From Streptomyces spectabilis (GTDB lineage Bacteria; Actinomycetota; Actinomycetes; Streptomycetales; Streptomycetaceae), in assembly GCF_008704795.1 (NCBI RefSeq), contig NZ_CP023690.1, positions 2,490,501 to 2,554,500 on the forward strand: 64,000 nucleotides of DNA. The letters are read 5' to 3'. The position numbers and the translations under genes were made by a program. The notes beneath the pieces were generated by a model. The model was not told where the DNA came from and did not search any database. It was given only the letters and a program-made list of their open reading frames with translations. This document shows positions 34,317-42,332 of this stretch, in pieces. Within the stretch, counting starts at the first letter, position 1; each line of letters opens with the position of its first letter.

Positions 34317-35315
34317 ATGCTCGAAGACCGCACGCTCGCCGCGTCCGCAGACTCCTGGCCGACCGCCTACCCGTCGGGGTACGCGGTCGTCGACGTGGAG
34401 ACCACAGGGCTGTCCAGGGACGACCGGATCATCTCCGCCGCGGTCTACCGTCTGGACGCCCGGGGCGAGGTCGAGGACCACTGGTACACGCTGGTGAACC
34501 CGCAGCGCGACCCGGGCCCGGTGTGGATCCACGGCCTGACGAGCGACCAGCTCGCCGACGCCCCGCTCTTCGCGGACGTCGCCGAGGAGTTCGGCGAGCG
34601 CCTGCGCGACCGCGTCCTCGTCGCGCACAACGCGGTCTTCGACTGGTCCATGATCGCCAGGGAGTACGCGCGCGCGGCGCGCACCGCGCCCGTCCGCCAG
34701 CGCCTGTGCACCATCGCGCTCTCCAAGGAGCTGGGCCTGCCGCTGCCCAACCACAAGCTGGAGTCGCTCGCCGCGCACTTCGGCGTGGTCCAGCGCAACG
34801 CCCACCACGCCCTGGACGACGCGCGCGTCCTCGCCGAGGCGTTCCGCCCGAGCCTGCGCGCGGCCGCGCGCGACGGGGTGCGGCTGCCGCTCCTGGAGTG
34901 CCGCCCGCTGACCGAGTGGGCCGAAGGACCGGCCCGCATCGGCCGCCAGGCCACCGGCTCCCCGGGGTACGAATCCGGGTACCGCGCACAGAGTTGGCGC
35001 GCCTCCCGCAAGCGCCCCGCCTGCCCCTACCCGAACCCCGGGCGGTACGAGGAGGGCAAGCCCCTCAAGCAGGGCATGCGCGTCGCCTTCTCCGGCGACA
35101 CCTCCGTGGACCGCGAGCTCCTGGAGGACCGCGCCTTCGAGGCGGGCCTGCACATCGCGACGAGCGTGTCCCGGCTCACCAGCCTGCTCGTCACGAACGA
35201 CCCGGACTCGGGCACGTCGAAGACGACGAAGGCGCGGTCGTTCGGCACCCCGGTCATCGACGAGGCGGCCTTCGGCCAGCTGCTCCAGGACGTGGCCCCG
35301 GCGTCAGACGGGTGA
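34317..35315 (+). CDS. DEDDh exonuclease with C-terminal BRCT domain
   Basis: 332 residues. The DnaQ-like exonuclease carries Asp 26 and Glu 28 (VDVETTG), the second metal Asp in HNAVFDW and HALDDAR at the end, i.e. DEDDh. A BRCT domain follows (~250-330; MRVAFSGDTSVDRELLEDRAFEAG), unusual in stand-alone exonucleases and suggesting recruitment to DNA ends or repair complexes. TATCCT eight bases before the ATG suggests a leaderless transcript. Confidence 0.9.
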   Translation: MLEDRTLAASADSWPTAYPSGYAVVDVETTGLSRDDRIISAAVYRLDARGEVEDHWYTLVNPQRDPGPVWIHGLTSDQLADAPLFADVAEEFGERLRDRVLVAHNAVFDWSMIAREYARAARTAPVRQRLCTIALSKELGLPLPNHKLESLAAHFGVVQRNAHHALDDARVLAEAFRPSLRAAARDGVRLPLLECRPLTEWAEGPARIGRQATGSPGYESGYRAQSWRASRKRPACPYPNPGRYEEGKPLKQGMRVAFSGDTSVDRELLEDRAFEAGLHIATSVSRLTSLLVTNDPDSGTSKTTKARSFGTPVIDEAAFGQLLQDVAPASDG

Positions 35316-35379
35316 TTGCGGGGCGACTCGCCCGCCCGCCGCTCGCCCCGCACCGCCGCCGCGTCCCACCCTGTGGCGC

Positions 35380-35613
35380 ATGGCACGTTGCGAGGTCTGC
35401 GGAAACGACTACGGCATGTCCTTCGAAGTGCACGCGCAAGGCGCGGTGCACGTCTTCGACTGCTTCGCCTGCGCCATCCACCGCATGGCGCCGATCTGCG
35501 AGCACTGCCGGTGCCGCATCATCGGACAGGGCGTCGAGGCCGATGGGCACTGGTACTGCGGGGCGCACTGCTCGCGCGCGGAGGGGCGGGTGGGCATCGT
35601 CGACAAGGTGTGA
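35380..35613 (+). CDS. Small zinc-ribbon protein, LIM-like Cys pattern
   Basis: 77 residues with nine cysteines: CEVC (4-7), DCFAC (28-31), CEHCRC (40-45), and YCGAHC near residue 60. The order CxxC...CxxC...CxxC...CxxxC with His residues resembles a LIM or rubredoxin-like two-zinc module; prokaryotic metallothionein is another label seen for similar proteins. ATG 35380 gives MARCEVCG. A cytosolic metal-binding or interaction role is likely. Confidence 0.8.
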   Translation: MARCEVCGNDYGMSFEVHAQGAVHVFDCFACAIHRMAPICEHCRCRIIGQGVEADGHWYCGAHCSRAEGRVGIVDKV

Positions 35614-35699
35614 CGGCGGACACGGGCGTGACGGCGGCCGAAGGTGTGCCGCGGCCGAAGGTGTGACGGCGGACATACGCCGGGCCCCGAAGCCCCCGG

Positions 35700-35738
35700 A
35701 CGGAGCCCCCGACAGGACCCTCCCGTCGGGGGCTCCGT
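35700..35738 (+). terminator. Hairpin upstream of SURF1
   Basis: Perfect 14-bp stem ACGGAGCCCCCGAC / GTCGGGGGCTCCGT with an 11-nt loop. It ends 24 nt before the SURF1 GTG, so SURF1 needs a promoter within or just after it; TACCGT seven bases before the GTG could be a -10 for a leaderless start. Confidence 0.75.
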
Positions 35739-35761
35739 CGCGCACAGGTACCGTCAAGGAC

Positions 35762-36556
35762 GTGTACCGCTTCCTGTTGTCCCGCCAGTGGGTGATCCTC
35801 ACTCTCATCGGCATCGTCCTCATCCCCGTGATGATCGAGCTGGGCTTCTGGCAGCTGCACCGGCACGAGGCCCGCGTGGCGCGCAACGACAAGATCGCCC
35901 GGGTCATCGACGCCGAGCCTGTGCCCGCCGAGCGGCTCACCGCGCCCGGCCGCGAGGTGCCGGACTCCGCCGTCTACCGCCGGGTGACGGCCAAGGGGAC
36001 GTACGACACGAAGCACGAGGTCGTCGTCAGGCGCCGCACCAACTCCGACGACGAGGTCGGCTTCCACGTCCTGACCCCGTTCGTCCTGCGCGACGGCAAG
36101 GTGCTCCTGGTGAACCGGGGCTGGATCCGCGCCGACGGCCCGCAGACCGCCTTCCCCAAGATCCCCGCCCCGCCCAGGGGCCAGGTCACCGTCACCGGCC
36201 GCCTGATGGCCGACGAGACGTCGGCGGCCAGCGGCATCAAGGACGTCCGCGGCCTGCCCGACCGCCAGATCATGCTGATCAGCAGCGGCCAGCAGGCCCA
36301 CGCCCTGGGCAAGCCGGTCCTCGGCGGCTACATCACGCAGACGGCTCCGGAAAACCCCGGCGGCTCCCCGCAGCTGATCTCCGCCCCCGACCACAGCAGC
36401 ATCGGCGCCCACATGGCGTACGCGATCCAGTGGTGGCTGTTCGCGGCGGGCGTGCCGGCCGGGTGGATCGTCCTGGTCCGCCGGGAGGTGCGGGACCGGC
36501 GCGAGGCGGCGGCCGCGGAGAAGTCGACGCCCGAAGCGGCCGCGACGCCCGCCTGA
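35762..36556 (+). CDS. SURF1 family cytochrome oxidase assembly protein
   Basis: 264 residues. An N-terminal transmembrane helix (~8-28, WVILTLIGIVLIPVMIELGFWQL) and a C-terminal one (~225-245), with the periplasmic SURF1 core between (VNRGWIRADG, GRLMADE). SURF1 helps insert heme a into cytochrome oxidase; actinobacteria keep it beside unrelated genes. GTG 35762 is the only sensible start. Confidence 0.9.
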   Translation: MYRFLLSRQWVILTLIGIVLIPVMIELGFWQLHRHEARVARNDKIARVIDAEPVPAERLTAPGREVPDSAVYRRVTAKGTYDTKHEVVVRRRTNSDDEVGFHVLTPFVLRDGKVLLVNRGWIRADGPQTAFPKIPAPPRGQVTVTGRLMADETSAASGIKDVRGLPDRQIMLISSGQQAHALGKPVLGGYITQTAPENPGGSPQLISAPDHSSIGAHMAYAIQWWLFAAGVPAGWIVLVRREVRDRREAAAAEKSTPEAAATPA

Positions 36557-36580
36557 CGCGCCGCCGACGCCGCTCCCCCG

Positions 36581-36880
36581 CTAGTCCCCGCACCTCTCCC
36601 ACGGGTCCGGGGTGCCGTGCGAGAGCACCAGGCCGTACGACTCCACCAGGTCGCAGTCGTTCTGCTGGGTCCACTGGTAGGCGAGGACGGACCAGACGGC
36701 GACCGTGACCACGGCCACCACGCCCGGCACGCTCCAACGGGACCTTCCCCCGGGCCCGCCGCCTCCGCCACCACCGCCGCCACCGGGCGGCGGGCCCTGC
36801 GGCGGCTCCTTGGGAGGCTCCCAGCCCGGCCCGTCGTAGCCGCGGGGCCGCCACCCGCCCTCGTTGTTCGGCATGCTCAC
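36581..36880 (-). CDS. Hypothetical membrane protein with Pro/Gly-rich N terminus
   Basis: 99 residues: a cytosolic Pro/Gly-rich region with about ten consecutive Gly, one hydrophobic helix (~50-68), and a polar end with two cysteines. It converges on SURF1. ATG 36874 (MPNNEGGW) is an alternative start. The poly-Gly run is likely to vary in length between strains. Confidence 0.75.
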   Translation of the reverse strand: MSMPNNEGGWRPRGYDGPGWEPPKEPPQGPPPGGGGGGGGGGPGGRSRWSVPGVVAVVTVAVWSVLAYQWTQQNDCDLVESYGLVLSHGTPDPWERCGD

Positions 36881-37015
36881 GAGTATCGCCCAGGGGCACC
36901 CACGCGTCCCGTACTACGGCGAAGCCGGGGGGACCAACCGCGCGCGGCCGGGCCCTGGTTGCTCCCGCCTCGGCGGACCGGATTGGCGACTGGGCGAACC
37001 GGGAAGCCGTCCTCC

Positions 37016-38809
37016 GTGCAGCGACCCATCGAGGACTACGCCCTGATCGGCGACCACCAGACCGCCGCCCTGGTGGCGCGTACCGGCTCCATCGACTGGC
37101 TGTGCCTGCCCCGCTTCGACTCCGCGGCCTGCTTTGCCGCGCTGCTCGGCGAGGACGAACACGGCCACTGGCGCATCGCGCCGAAGGGCGCCGACACCTG
37201 CTCGCGCCGCGCCTACCGGCCCGACACGCTCGTCCTCGACACCGAGTGGGACACCCCTGACGGCACGGTCCGCGTCACCGACTTCATGCCGCAGCGCGAC
37301 CGCGCCCCGGACCTGGTGCGCGTCGTCGAGGGCGTCGAGGGCGAGGTGACCGTGCGCAGCACGCTGCGGCTGCGCTTCGACTACGGCTCGGTCGTGCCCT
37401 GGATGCGCCGCTCCCACGGCCACCGGGTGGCGGTCGCGGGCCCCGACGCGGTGTGGCTGCGCACCGAGCCCGACGTCCGCGACTGGGGCCACGCGCGGGC
37501 CACGCACGCCGAGTTCACCGTCCGGGCGGGCGAGCGGGTGACGTTCGTGCTCACCTGGCACCCCTCGCACGAGCCGCGCCCGCCGCTCATCGACACCGAG
37601 AGGGCGCTGCGAGAGAGCGTCGACGACTGGCGGGCCTGGGCGGCGCGCTGCCCCTACGAGGGGCCGCACCGCGACGCGGTCGTCCGCTCCCTGATCACCC
37701 TCAAGGCCCTCACGTACGCCCCGACCGGCGGCATCGTCGCCGCGCCCACCACCTCGCTGCCGGAGGAGATCGGCGGCGTCCGCAACTGGGACTACCGCTT
37801 CTGCTGGCTGCGCGACTCCACGCTCACGCTCGGCGCGCTGCTCACCGCCGGGTACCGGGAGGAGGCCGGGGCCTGGCGCGACTGGCTGCTGCGGGCGGTC
37901 GCGGGCGACCCGGCGGACCTCCAGGTCATGTACGGCCTCGGCGGCGAGCGGCGGCTGCCCGAGTCGGAGGCCGGGTGGCTGCCGGGGTACGCGGACTCGG
38001 TGCCGGTGCGCCTCGGCAACGCGGCCGTGTGCCAGCACCAGCTCGACGTGTACGGCGAGGTCGTCGACTCCCTCTGGCTCGCCCGGCAGTCGGGCATGGC
38101 GACGCGGCCGCACGGTTGGCGCATGCAGCTCGCGCTCATGGAGTTCCTGCGGAAGGTGTGGCGCGAGCCGGACGAGGGGCTGTGGGAAGTGCGCGGTCCG
38201 CGCCGCCAGTTCGTGCACTCCAAGGTGATGGCCTGGGTCGCCGCCGACCGCACCGTACGCACCCTGGAGGAGCGGCCGGAGCTCGAAGGAGACGCGGACC
38301 GCTGGCGGCGCCTTCGCGACGAGATCCACGACGAGGTCTGCGCCCGCGGCTACGACGCGGACCGGGGCACGTTCACGCAGTCGTACGGCTCCACGGAGCT
38401 GGACGCCGCCGTGCTGCTCATCCCGCGCGTGGGCTTCCTGCCGCCCGACGACCCGCGCGTCCTCGGCACCATCGACGCCGTCCGCGAGGACCTCGGCACC
38501 CACGAGGGCTTCGTACGCCGCTACAGCACCGACGGGTGCACGGTCGACGGCCTGCCGGGCCACGAGGGCGTCTTCCTCGCCTGCTCGTTCTGGCTCGCCG
38601 ACGCGCTGCACCTGTCCGGCCGTACGAAGGAGGCCCGCGCGCTCTTCGAGCGGCTCCTGGCGCTCTGCAACGACGTGGGGCTGCTCGCCGAGGAGTACGA
38701 CGCGGTGGAGCGCCGCCAGTTGGGCAACTTCCCGCAGGCGTTCAGCCACGTGGGTCTCGTCACTACCGCCTTCTCCCTGTTCGGCCCGGACCCGCGCACG
38801 GCAGGATAG
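37016..38809 (+). CDS. Glycoside hydrolase family 15 protein
   Basis: 597 residues. An N-terminal beta-sandwich (~1-210; IEDYALIGDHQTAALVARTGSIDWLCLPRFDS) and an (alpha/alpha)6 catalytic barrel. NWDYRFCWLRDS (~258) has the substrate-binding WxxR motif and RRQFVHSKVMAW carries a conserved block. The family includes glucoamylase, trehalase and glucodextranase; actinobacterial members of this type have often been trehalases. No signal peptide, so cytosolic. GTG 37016 has GGGAAG upstream. Confidence 0.92.
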   Translation: MQRPIEDYALIGDHQTAALVARTGSIDWLCLPRFDSAACFAALLGEDEHGHWRIAPKGADTCSRRAYRPDTLVLDTEWDTPDGTVRVTDFMPQRDRAPDLVRVVEGVEGEVTVRSTLRLRFDYGSVVPWMRRSHGHRVAVAGPDAVWLRTEPDVRDWGHARATHAEFTVRAGERVTFVLTWHPSHEPRPPLIDTERALRESVDDWRAWAARCPYEGPHRDAVVRSLITLKALTYAPTGGIVAAPTTSLPEEIGGVRNWDYRFCWLRDSTLTLGALLTAGYREEAGAWRDWLLRAVAGDPADLQVMYGLGGERRLPESEAGWLPGYADSVPVRLGNAAVCQHQLDVYGEVVDSLWLARQSGMATRPHGWRMQLALMEFLRKVWREPDEGLWEVRGPRRQFVHSKVMAWVAADRTVRTLEERPELEGDADRWRRLRDEIHDEVCARGYDADRGTFTQSYGSTELDAAVLLIPRVGFLPPDDPRVLGTIDAVREDLGTHEGFVRRYSTDGCTVDGLPGHEGVFLACSFWLADALHLSGRTKEARALFERLLALCNDVGLLAEEYDAVERRQLGNFPQAFSHVGLVTTAFSLFGPDPRTAG

Positions 38810-38814
38810 GGCGC

Positions 38815-39564
38815 ATGGATCTTGGCCTGAACAACCGTGTCTACGTCGTCACCGGTGCCACCCGCGGGCTCGGCAACGCCACCGCGCGCGCCCTGGTCGA
38901 GGACGGCGCGAGAGTCGTCCTCACCGGCCGCGACGAGAAGACGGCCGCGGCCGCGGAGCTCGGCCCGAACGCGATCGGCGTCGGCGCGGACAACGCCGAC
39001 CCCGCGACCCCCGCCCGGCTCGTCGCCACCGCCCGCGAGCGCTTCGGCGGCTTCGACGGCATCCTCGTCAGCGTGGGCGGCCCGCCCTTCGCCTTCGCCG
39101 CCGACACCACGGACGAGCTGTGGCAGGCGTCCTTCGAGTCGGTGTTCCTCGGCGCCGTACGGCTCGCGCGGGCCGCGGCGGCGGAGCTCGGCGAGGGCGG
39201 CGTCATCGGCTTCGTCCTGTCCGCGTCCGTGTACGAGCCCATCCCCGGCCTGACCATCTCCAACGGCCTGCGCCCCGGGCTCGCCGGGTTCGCCAAGTCC
39301 CTCGCGGACGAGCTCGGGCCGCGCGGGATCCGGGTCGTCGGGGTGCTGCCGGGGCGCATCGACACGGAGCGCGTGCGCGAGCTGGACGGGCTCACCGCCG
39401 ATCCGGAGGCGTCCCGGCACGCCTCCGAGTCCGGCATTCCGCTGCGGCGCTACGGGGCTCCGGAGGAGTTCGGGCGGGCGGCCGCGTTCCTGCTCTCGCC
39501 GGCGGCCTCCTACATCACCGGGGTGATGCTCCCCATCGACGGCGGCGCCCGCCACGGCTTCTAG
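38815..39564 (+). CDS. Short-chain dehydrogenase/reductase
   Basis: 249 residues. TGATRGLGNA coenzyme site; LTGRDEK after beta-2 suggests NADPH. The usual catalytic Tyr-x-x-x-Lys is altered: the segment reads SNGLRPGLAGFAKS with no Tyr at the expected place, while VLSASVYEP holds Ser and an earlier Tyr. It is therefore an atypical SDR, and enzymatic activity is uncertain. Start ATG 38815 lies 5 bp after the GH15 stop. Confidence 0.82.
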   Translation: MDLGLNNRVYVVTGATRGLGNATARALVEDGARVVLTGRDEKTAAAAELGPNAIGVGADNADPATPARLVATARERFGGFDGILVSVGGPPFAFAADTTDELWQASFESVFLGAVRLARAAAAELGEGGVIGFVLSASVYEPIPGLTISNGLRPGLAGFAKSLADELGPRGIRVVGVLPGRIDTERVRELDGLTADPEASRHASESGIPLRRYGAPEEFGRAAAFLLSPAASYITGVMLPIDGGARHGF

Positions 39565-39589
39565 CCCCGGGCTCCGACAGCCACCCCTC

Positions 39590-39736
39590 CCCGCCGCTAC
39601 CGCGGCGTTTCCTCCCACTCGCCCACCCATTCCACCCCGGCTACCCGGCCCGGCCCCGACCTGGCGGCTTGCACGTAGTCGTCCGTCTGCCGGGCCGGAA
39701 GGATTCAGCCCGTCCGGCGTTTGAGGACAAGCGCGT
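39590..39736. repeat. Dispersed intergenic repeats
   Basis: This gene-free stretch holds a diverged copy of the GC-rich repeat with CCGCCGC..CCCACTCGCCCACCCA (about 39595-39635), related to 63371-63428, and CAGCCCGTCCGGCGTTTGAGGACAAG at 39706-39731, whose inverted copy lies at 50476-50501. Short sequences like these are common between Streptomyces genes and may act as transcript ends. Confidence 0.65.
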
Positions 39737-39775
39737 CAGCGCGGTGTGTGAACCGGTTCAGCGTGGCCGCGAGGC

Positions 39776-40354
39776 CTAGGTGACGCGTTCCGGGCGGTGT
39801 TTGACCGTGCGGAGCTGGACCGTCGCCGGGAGGCGGGCCAGGCCCGCCGAGTCACGGGCGTGGGCCAGGGCCTCGACGCACACCAGGTGCAAGGCGTCCT
39901 GGGGAACCGCGCCGCTCTCCAGGACGAGCCCGACCCGCGCCTCGGGCGCGTTGCGCCGCCCGGTCAGCAGGACCCGCGCCCGGCCCACCCCGTCGAGCCC
40001 CGCGGCCTCGCTCTCAAGCGCGCTCTCCATCGCCCGGCCCCGCAGCAGCGCCCCCTCGCCGTCCCCGGTCTCGACCAGGACCTCCGCGAGGCGCCGCCGC
40101 CGCAGCTGCGCGGTGAGCCACCACAGCGACAGGAGCACGAGCACGGCGAGGGCGGCGATGACGGTGGGCCACCACCAGCCGCGCCCCCGCCACCGGGTCC
40201 GCTCCGCGGCGCTGAGCAGGACGTCGTGCCGCCCGTCGTGCACCCACCAGGACGGCGGCCCGGCGCCGAGACCGACGGCGAGGACGGCCCCGCCGAGCAC
40301 GACGAGACCGAGGCCGACGAGGCCGAGGAGCACGCGGTTCACCGTACGCGGCAT
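39776..40354 (-). CDS. Alkaline shock response membrane anchor AmaP
   Basis: 192 residues: two transmembrane helices at ~8-28 and ~62-82, then an Asp23-like cytosolic domain (~90-190). In Gram-positives AmaP anchors Asp23 to the membrane. The start MPRTVNRV at 40354 lies inside the GGGGTGAG ribosome site formed at the end of the upstream gene. It is the last gene of the envelope-stress operon that begins at 42240. Confidence 0.82.
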   Translation of the reverse strand: MPRTVNRVLLGLVGLGLVVLGGAVLAVGLGAGPPSWWVHDGRHDVLLSAAERTRWRGRGWWWPTVIAALAVLVLLSLWWLTAQLRRRRLAEVLVETGDGEGALLRGRAMESALESEAAGLDGVGRARVLLTGRRNAPEARVGLVLESGAVPQDALHLVCVEALAHARDSAGLARLPATVQLRTVKHRPERVT

Positions 40355-40361
40355 GGCGCAC

Positions 40362-41072
40362 TCACCCCTTCTTCCCTGGCCGGGCGACATGGACGGAGAG
40401 CGTGGGCGGGCTGCCGAGCCCCAGGCCCCGGATGCCGTCGGCCAGCGTCCGGTCCAGATCGCCGCGGACGTCGTCGAGGGGGCGGAAGTGCGATTCGGCG
40501 CGTACGTCGACCTTGGTCCGGGTCATGCGGACCCGGACCGCCCGCACCCCGGCCACGTCCAGGGCCCGGTCGCGCAGCACGGTCGCGGCGGCGGCCCGGT
40601 CGAGCCCGGCGCGCACGTCGGCGTGGCCGCGCCGCATCGGGAGGACGGCCCGCAGCCCCGGCGTCGCCGCGAGGAGCAGCAGCCACAGGCCGACGGCCAC
40701 CGCGCCCGCGGCACCGGCGAGCACGGCCGTGCTGTCCAGCGGCCGCTCCGCGAGCTCGCGCGCGAGGTCGCGCCGCCAGCGCATCGCGGGATGGTCGGCC
40801 CGCACCGCGACGACGTCGTACAGAAGGAGCCCGGAACCGCCGAGGACCAGCAGCGCGAGGAGCGCGGCGGGCACGCGGCGCGCGGACCAGAAGCGCGGGG
40901 TCCTGGCGTCGTCGGGCGCGAGGGTGGGGTGCGGTTCGTAGGACGCCGCGGACGTCCACTGCTCCGGCCCCGCCGCCGGATCGGCGCCGTCCGGGGCCCG
41001 CTCGACGACGGGCCCGGGCTTGGCTGGGCGGGGTTCCTCGTGAGGCTCGTGCGGGTCGTGGGGCTCGCTCAT
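40362..41072 (-). CDS. DUF6286-type membrane protein
   Basis: 236 residues. A charged, Pro/His-rich start, two transmembrane helices (~68-86 and ~117-138), then a cytosolic domain (RALDVAGVRAVRVRMTRTKVDV) with an Asp23-like alpha-beta pattern. ATG 41072 overlaps the stop of the upstream gene by 4 nt. Confidence 0.75.
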   Translation of the reverse strand: MSEPHDPHEPHEEPRPAKPGPVVERAPDGADPAAGPEQWTSAASYEPHPTLAPDDARTPRFWSARRVPAALLALLVLGGSGLLLYDVVAVRADHPAMRWRRDLARELAERPLDSTAVLAGAAGAVAVGLWLLLLAATPGLRAVLPMRRGHADVRAGLDRAAAATVLRDRALDVAGVRAVRVRMTRTKVDVRAESHFRPLDDVRGDLDRTLADGIRGLGLGSPPTLSVHVARPGKKG

Positions 41073-41464
41073 CGGGTCCTCCCCTGCGCCGCGGCCCGCG
41101 CCTGCGCCGAGTGCAGCCGCTCGACCTGGACCGCCACCTCGGGCACTTCCATGCCCGCCAACGCCTCTACCCGCTCGATGACGTGGCGACGCACGGCCGC
41201 GCACTGGCCGCCGATGTCACTGGGGTAGTCCAGCTCCAGGCTGATGTGGACGCGGGCGGCACCGGACGGCGCCTCCCCGGCCCGCGCCGAACCGTGCGCG
41301 CGGGCCAGGACGCTGACCGTGGCGTGCGGCGGCGCGGCCCCTTCGGGCAGCGTCCACAGGGCTTCCCGCGCCGCGCGGGCGGCGATCTTCGCGATGACGC
41401 GGTCGGCGATCCGGGTCGCGCCGCGCTCGGCGGGCGCGACCTGCCCCACGACCTCCGCCGCCAC
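41069..41464 (-). CDS. Asp23/Gls24-like protein
   Basis: 131 residues with the Asp23 pattern: IADRVIAKIAARAAREAL helix, the HISLELDYPSDI strand, and AVRRHVIERVEALAGMEVPEVAVQVERL. GTG 41464 follows the stop of the 61-residue gene by 3 nt. It is probably a membrane-recruited envelope stress protein. Confidence 0.8.
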   Translation of the reverse strand: MAAEVVGQVAPAERGATRIADRVIAKIAARAAREALWTLPEGAAPPHATVSVLARAHGSARAGEAPSGAARVHISLELDYPSDIGGQCAAVRRHVIERVEALAGMEVPEVAVQVERLHSAQARAAAQGRTR

Positions 41465-41467
41465 CGC

Positions 41468-41653
41468 TCACCGCCGCCGGTCGCCGCGCGTACGGAAGAA
41501 GTCGCCGGGCTCCAGGTCCCCTTCGAGGAACCGCCCGGCGACGAAGCCGATGGCGCCCAGTGCGGCCACCAGCAGGAAGGCCCCGAAGCCGCCGAAGTAC
41601 CCGGCGAAGCCCAGGGCCATTCCGGCGATCATGCCGATGACGGCCATGCTCAT
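41468..41653 (-). CDS. Small double-helix membrane protein (DUF2273-like)
   Basis: 61 residues: two Gly/Ala-rich helices in tandem (MAVIGMIAGMALGFAGYFG, FLLVAALGAIGFVAG) and a charged tail, like DUF2273 proteins of other amaP/asp23 clusters. AAGGAGC seven bases before the ATG supports it. Confidence 0.75.
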   Translation of the reverse strand: MSMAVIGMIAGMALGFAGYFGGFGAFLLVAALGAIGFVAGRFLEGDLEPGDFFRTRGDRRR

Positions 41654-41745
41654 CGTGCGCTCCTTCGCTCCTGCGCGTGTGCTGTTGAGGCTGTTCCCGC
41701 TGGTGGCGCCCGCGACGCGGGATCCGCACCCGTGCGCCGCGCGCG

Positions 41746-42240
41746 CTACTGCAGCCGGGGCTGTTCGTCGTCCTCGTCGTCCGGCAGCTTCACGTCGCTG
41801 ACCGCGATGTTCACCTCGACCACTTCGAGGCCGGTCATGCGCTCGACCGCCGCGACGACGTTCTCCCGCACGGCGCGCGCGACGTCGGCGATCGACACGC
41901 CGTACTCGACGACGACCTCCAGGTCGAGGGCCGTCTGCACCTCGCCGACCTCGGCCTTCACACCGCGCGTGACGGACTTGGAGCTGCCGGGCACCCGGTC
42001 GCGCACGGCCCCGAAGGTCCGGGCGAGGCCGCCGCCCATCGCGTGGACGCCGAGCACGTCGCGGGCGGCGAGTCCGGCGATCTTCTCCACGACGCCGTCG
42101 GCGATGGTGGTGCGCCCGCGGGTCGCCGGGTCACCGCCGCCGCGCCGTGCCGACCCGCCGCGGCCCCCGGACTCGTCGGGCGAGTCGTTCGCGCTCTTCT
42201 CCAGCGTCTGGGACGTCCTGTGCTCTCCGGTGTCGGTCAT
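41746..42240 (-). CDS. Asp23/Gls24 family envelope stress protein
   Basis: 164 residues. A variable polar N terminus is followed by the Asp23 core (~50-150): GVVEKIAGLAARDVLGVHAMGG, LDLEVVVEYGVSIADVARAVRENV, EVVEVNIAVSDV. Asp23 is an abundant membrane-associated protein whose loss triggers cell-wall stress in Staphylococcus. ATG 42240 has AGGA eight bases upstream. It opens the operon. Confidence 0.88.
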   Translation of the reverse strand: MTDTGEHRTSQTLEKSANDSPDESGGRGGSARRGGGDPATRGRTTIADGVVEKIAGLAARDVLGVHAMGGGLARTFGAVRDRVPGSSKSVTRGVKAEVGEVQTALDLEVVVEYGVSIADVARAVRENVVAAVERMTGLEVVEVNIAVSDVKLPDDEDDEQPRLQ

Positions 42241-42332
42241 CACCGCGGTCCTTTTCGACAGGGGATCTGCTCCTCGAACCACACTAAGCGCGGCCCCGCG
42301 CCCGCGCGCCAGGGATGCGGCAGGCTGGTGCC

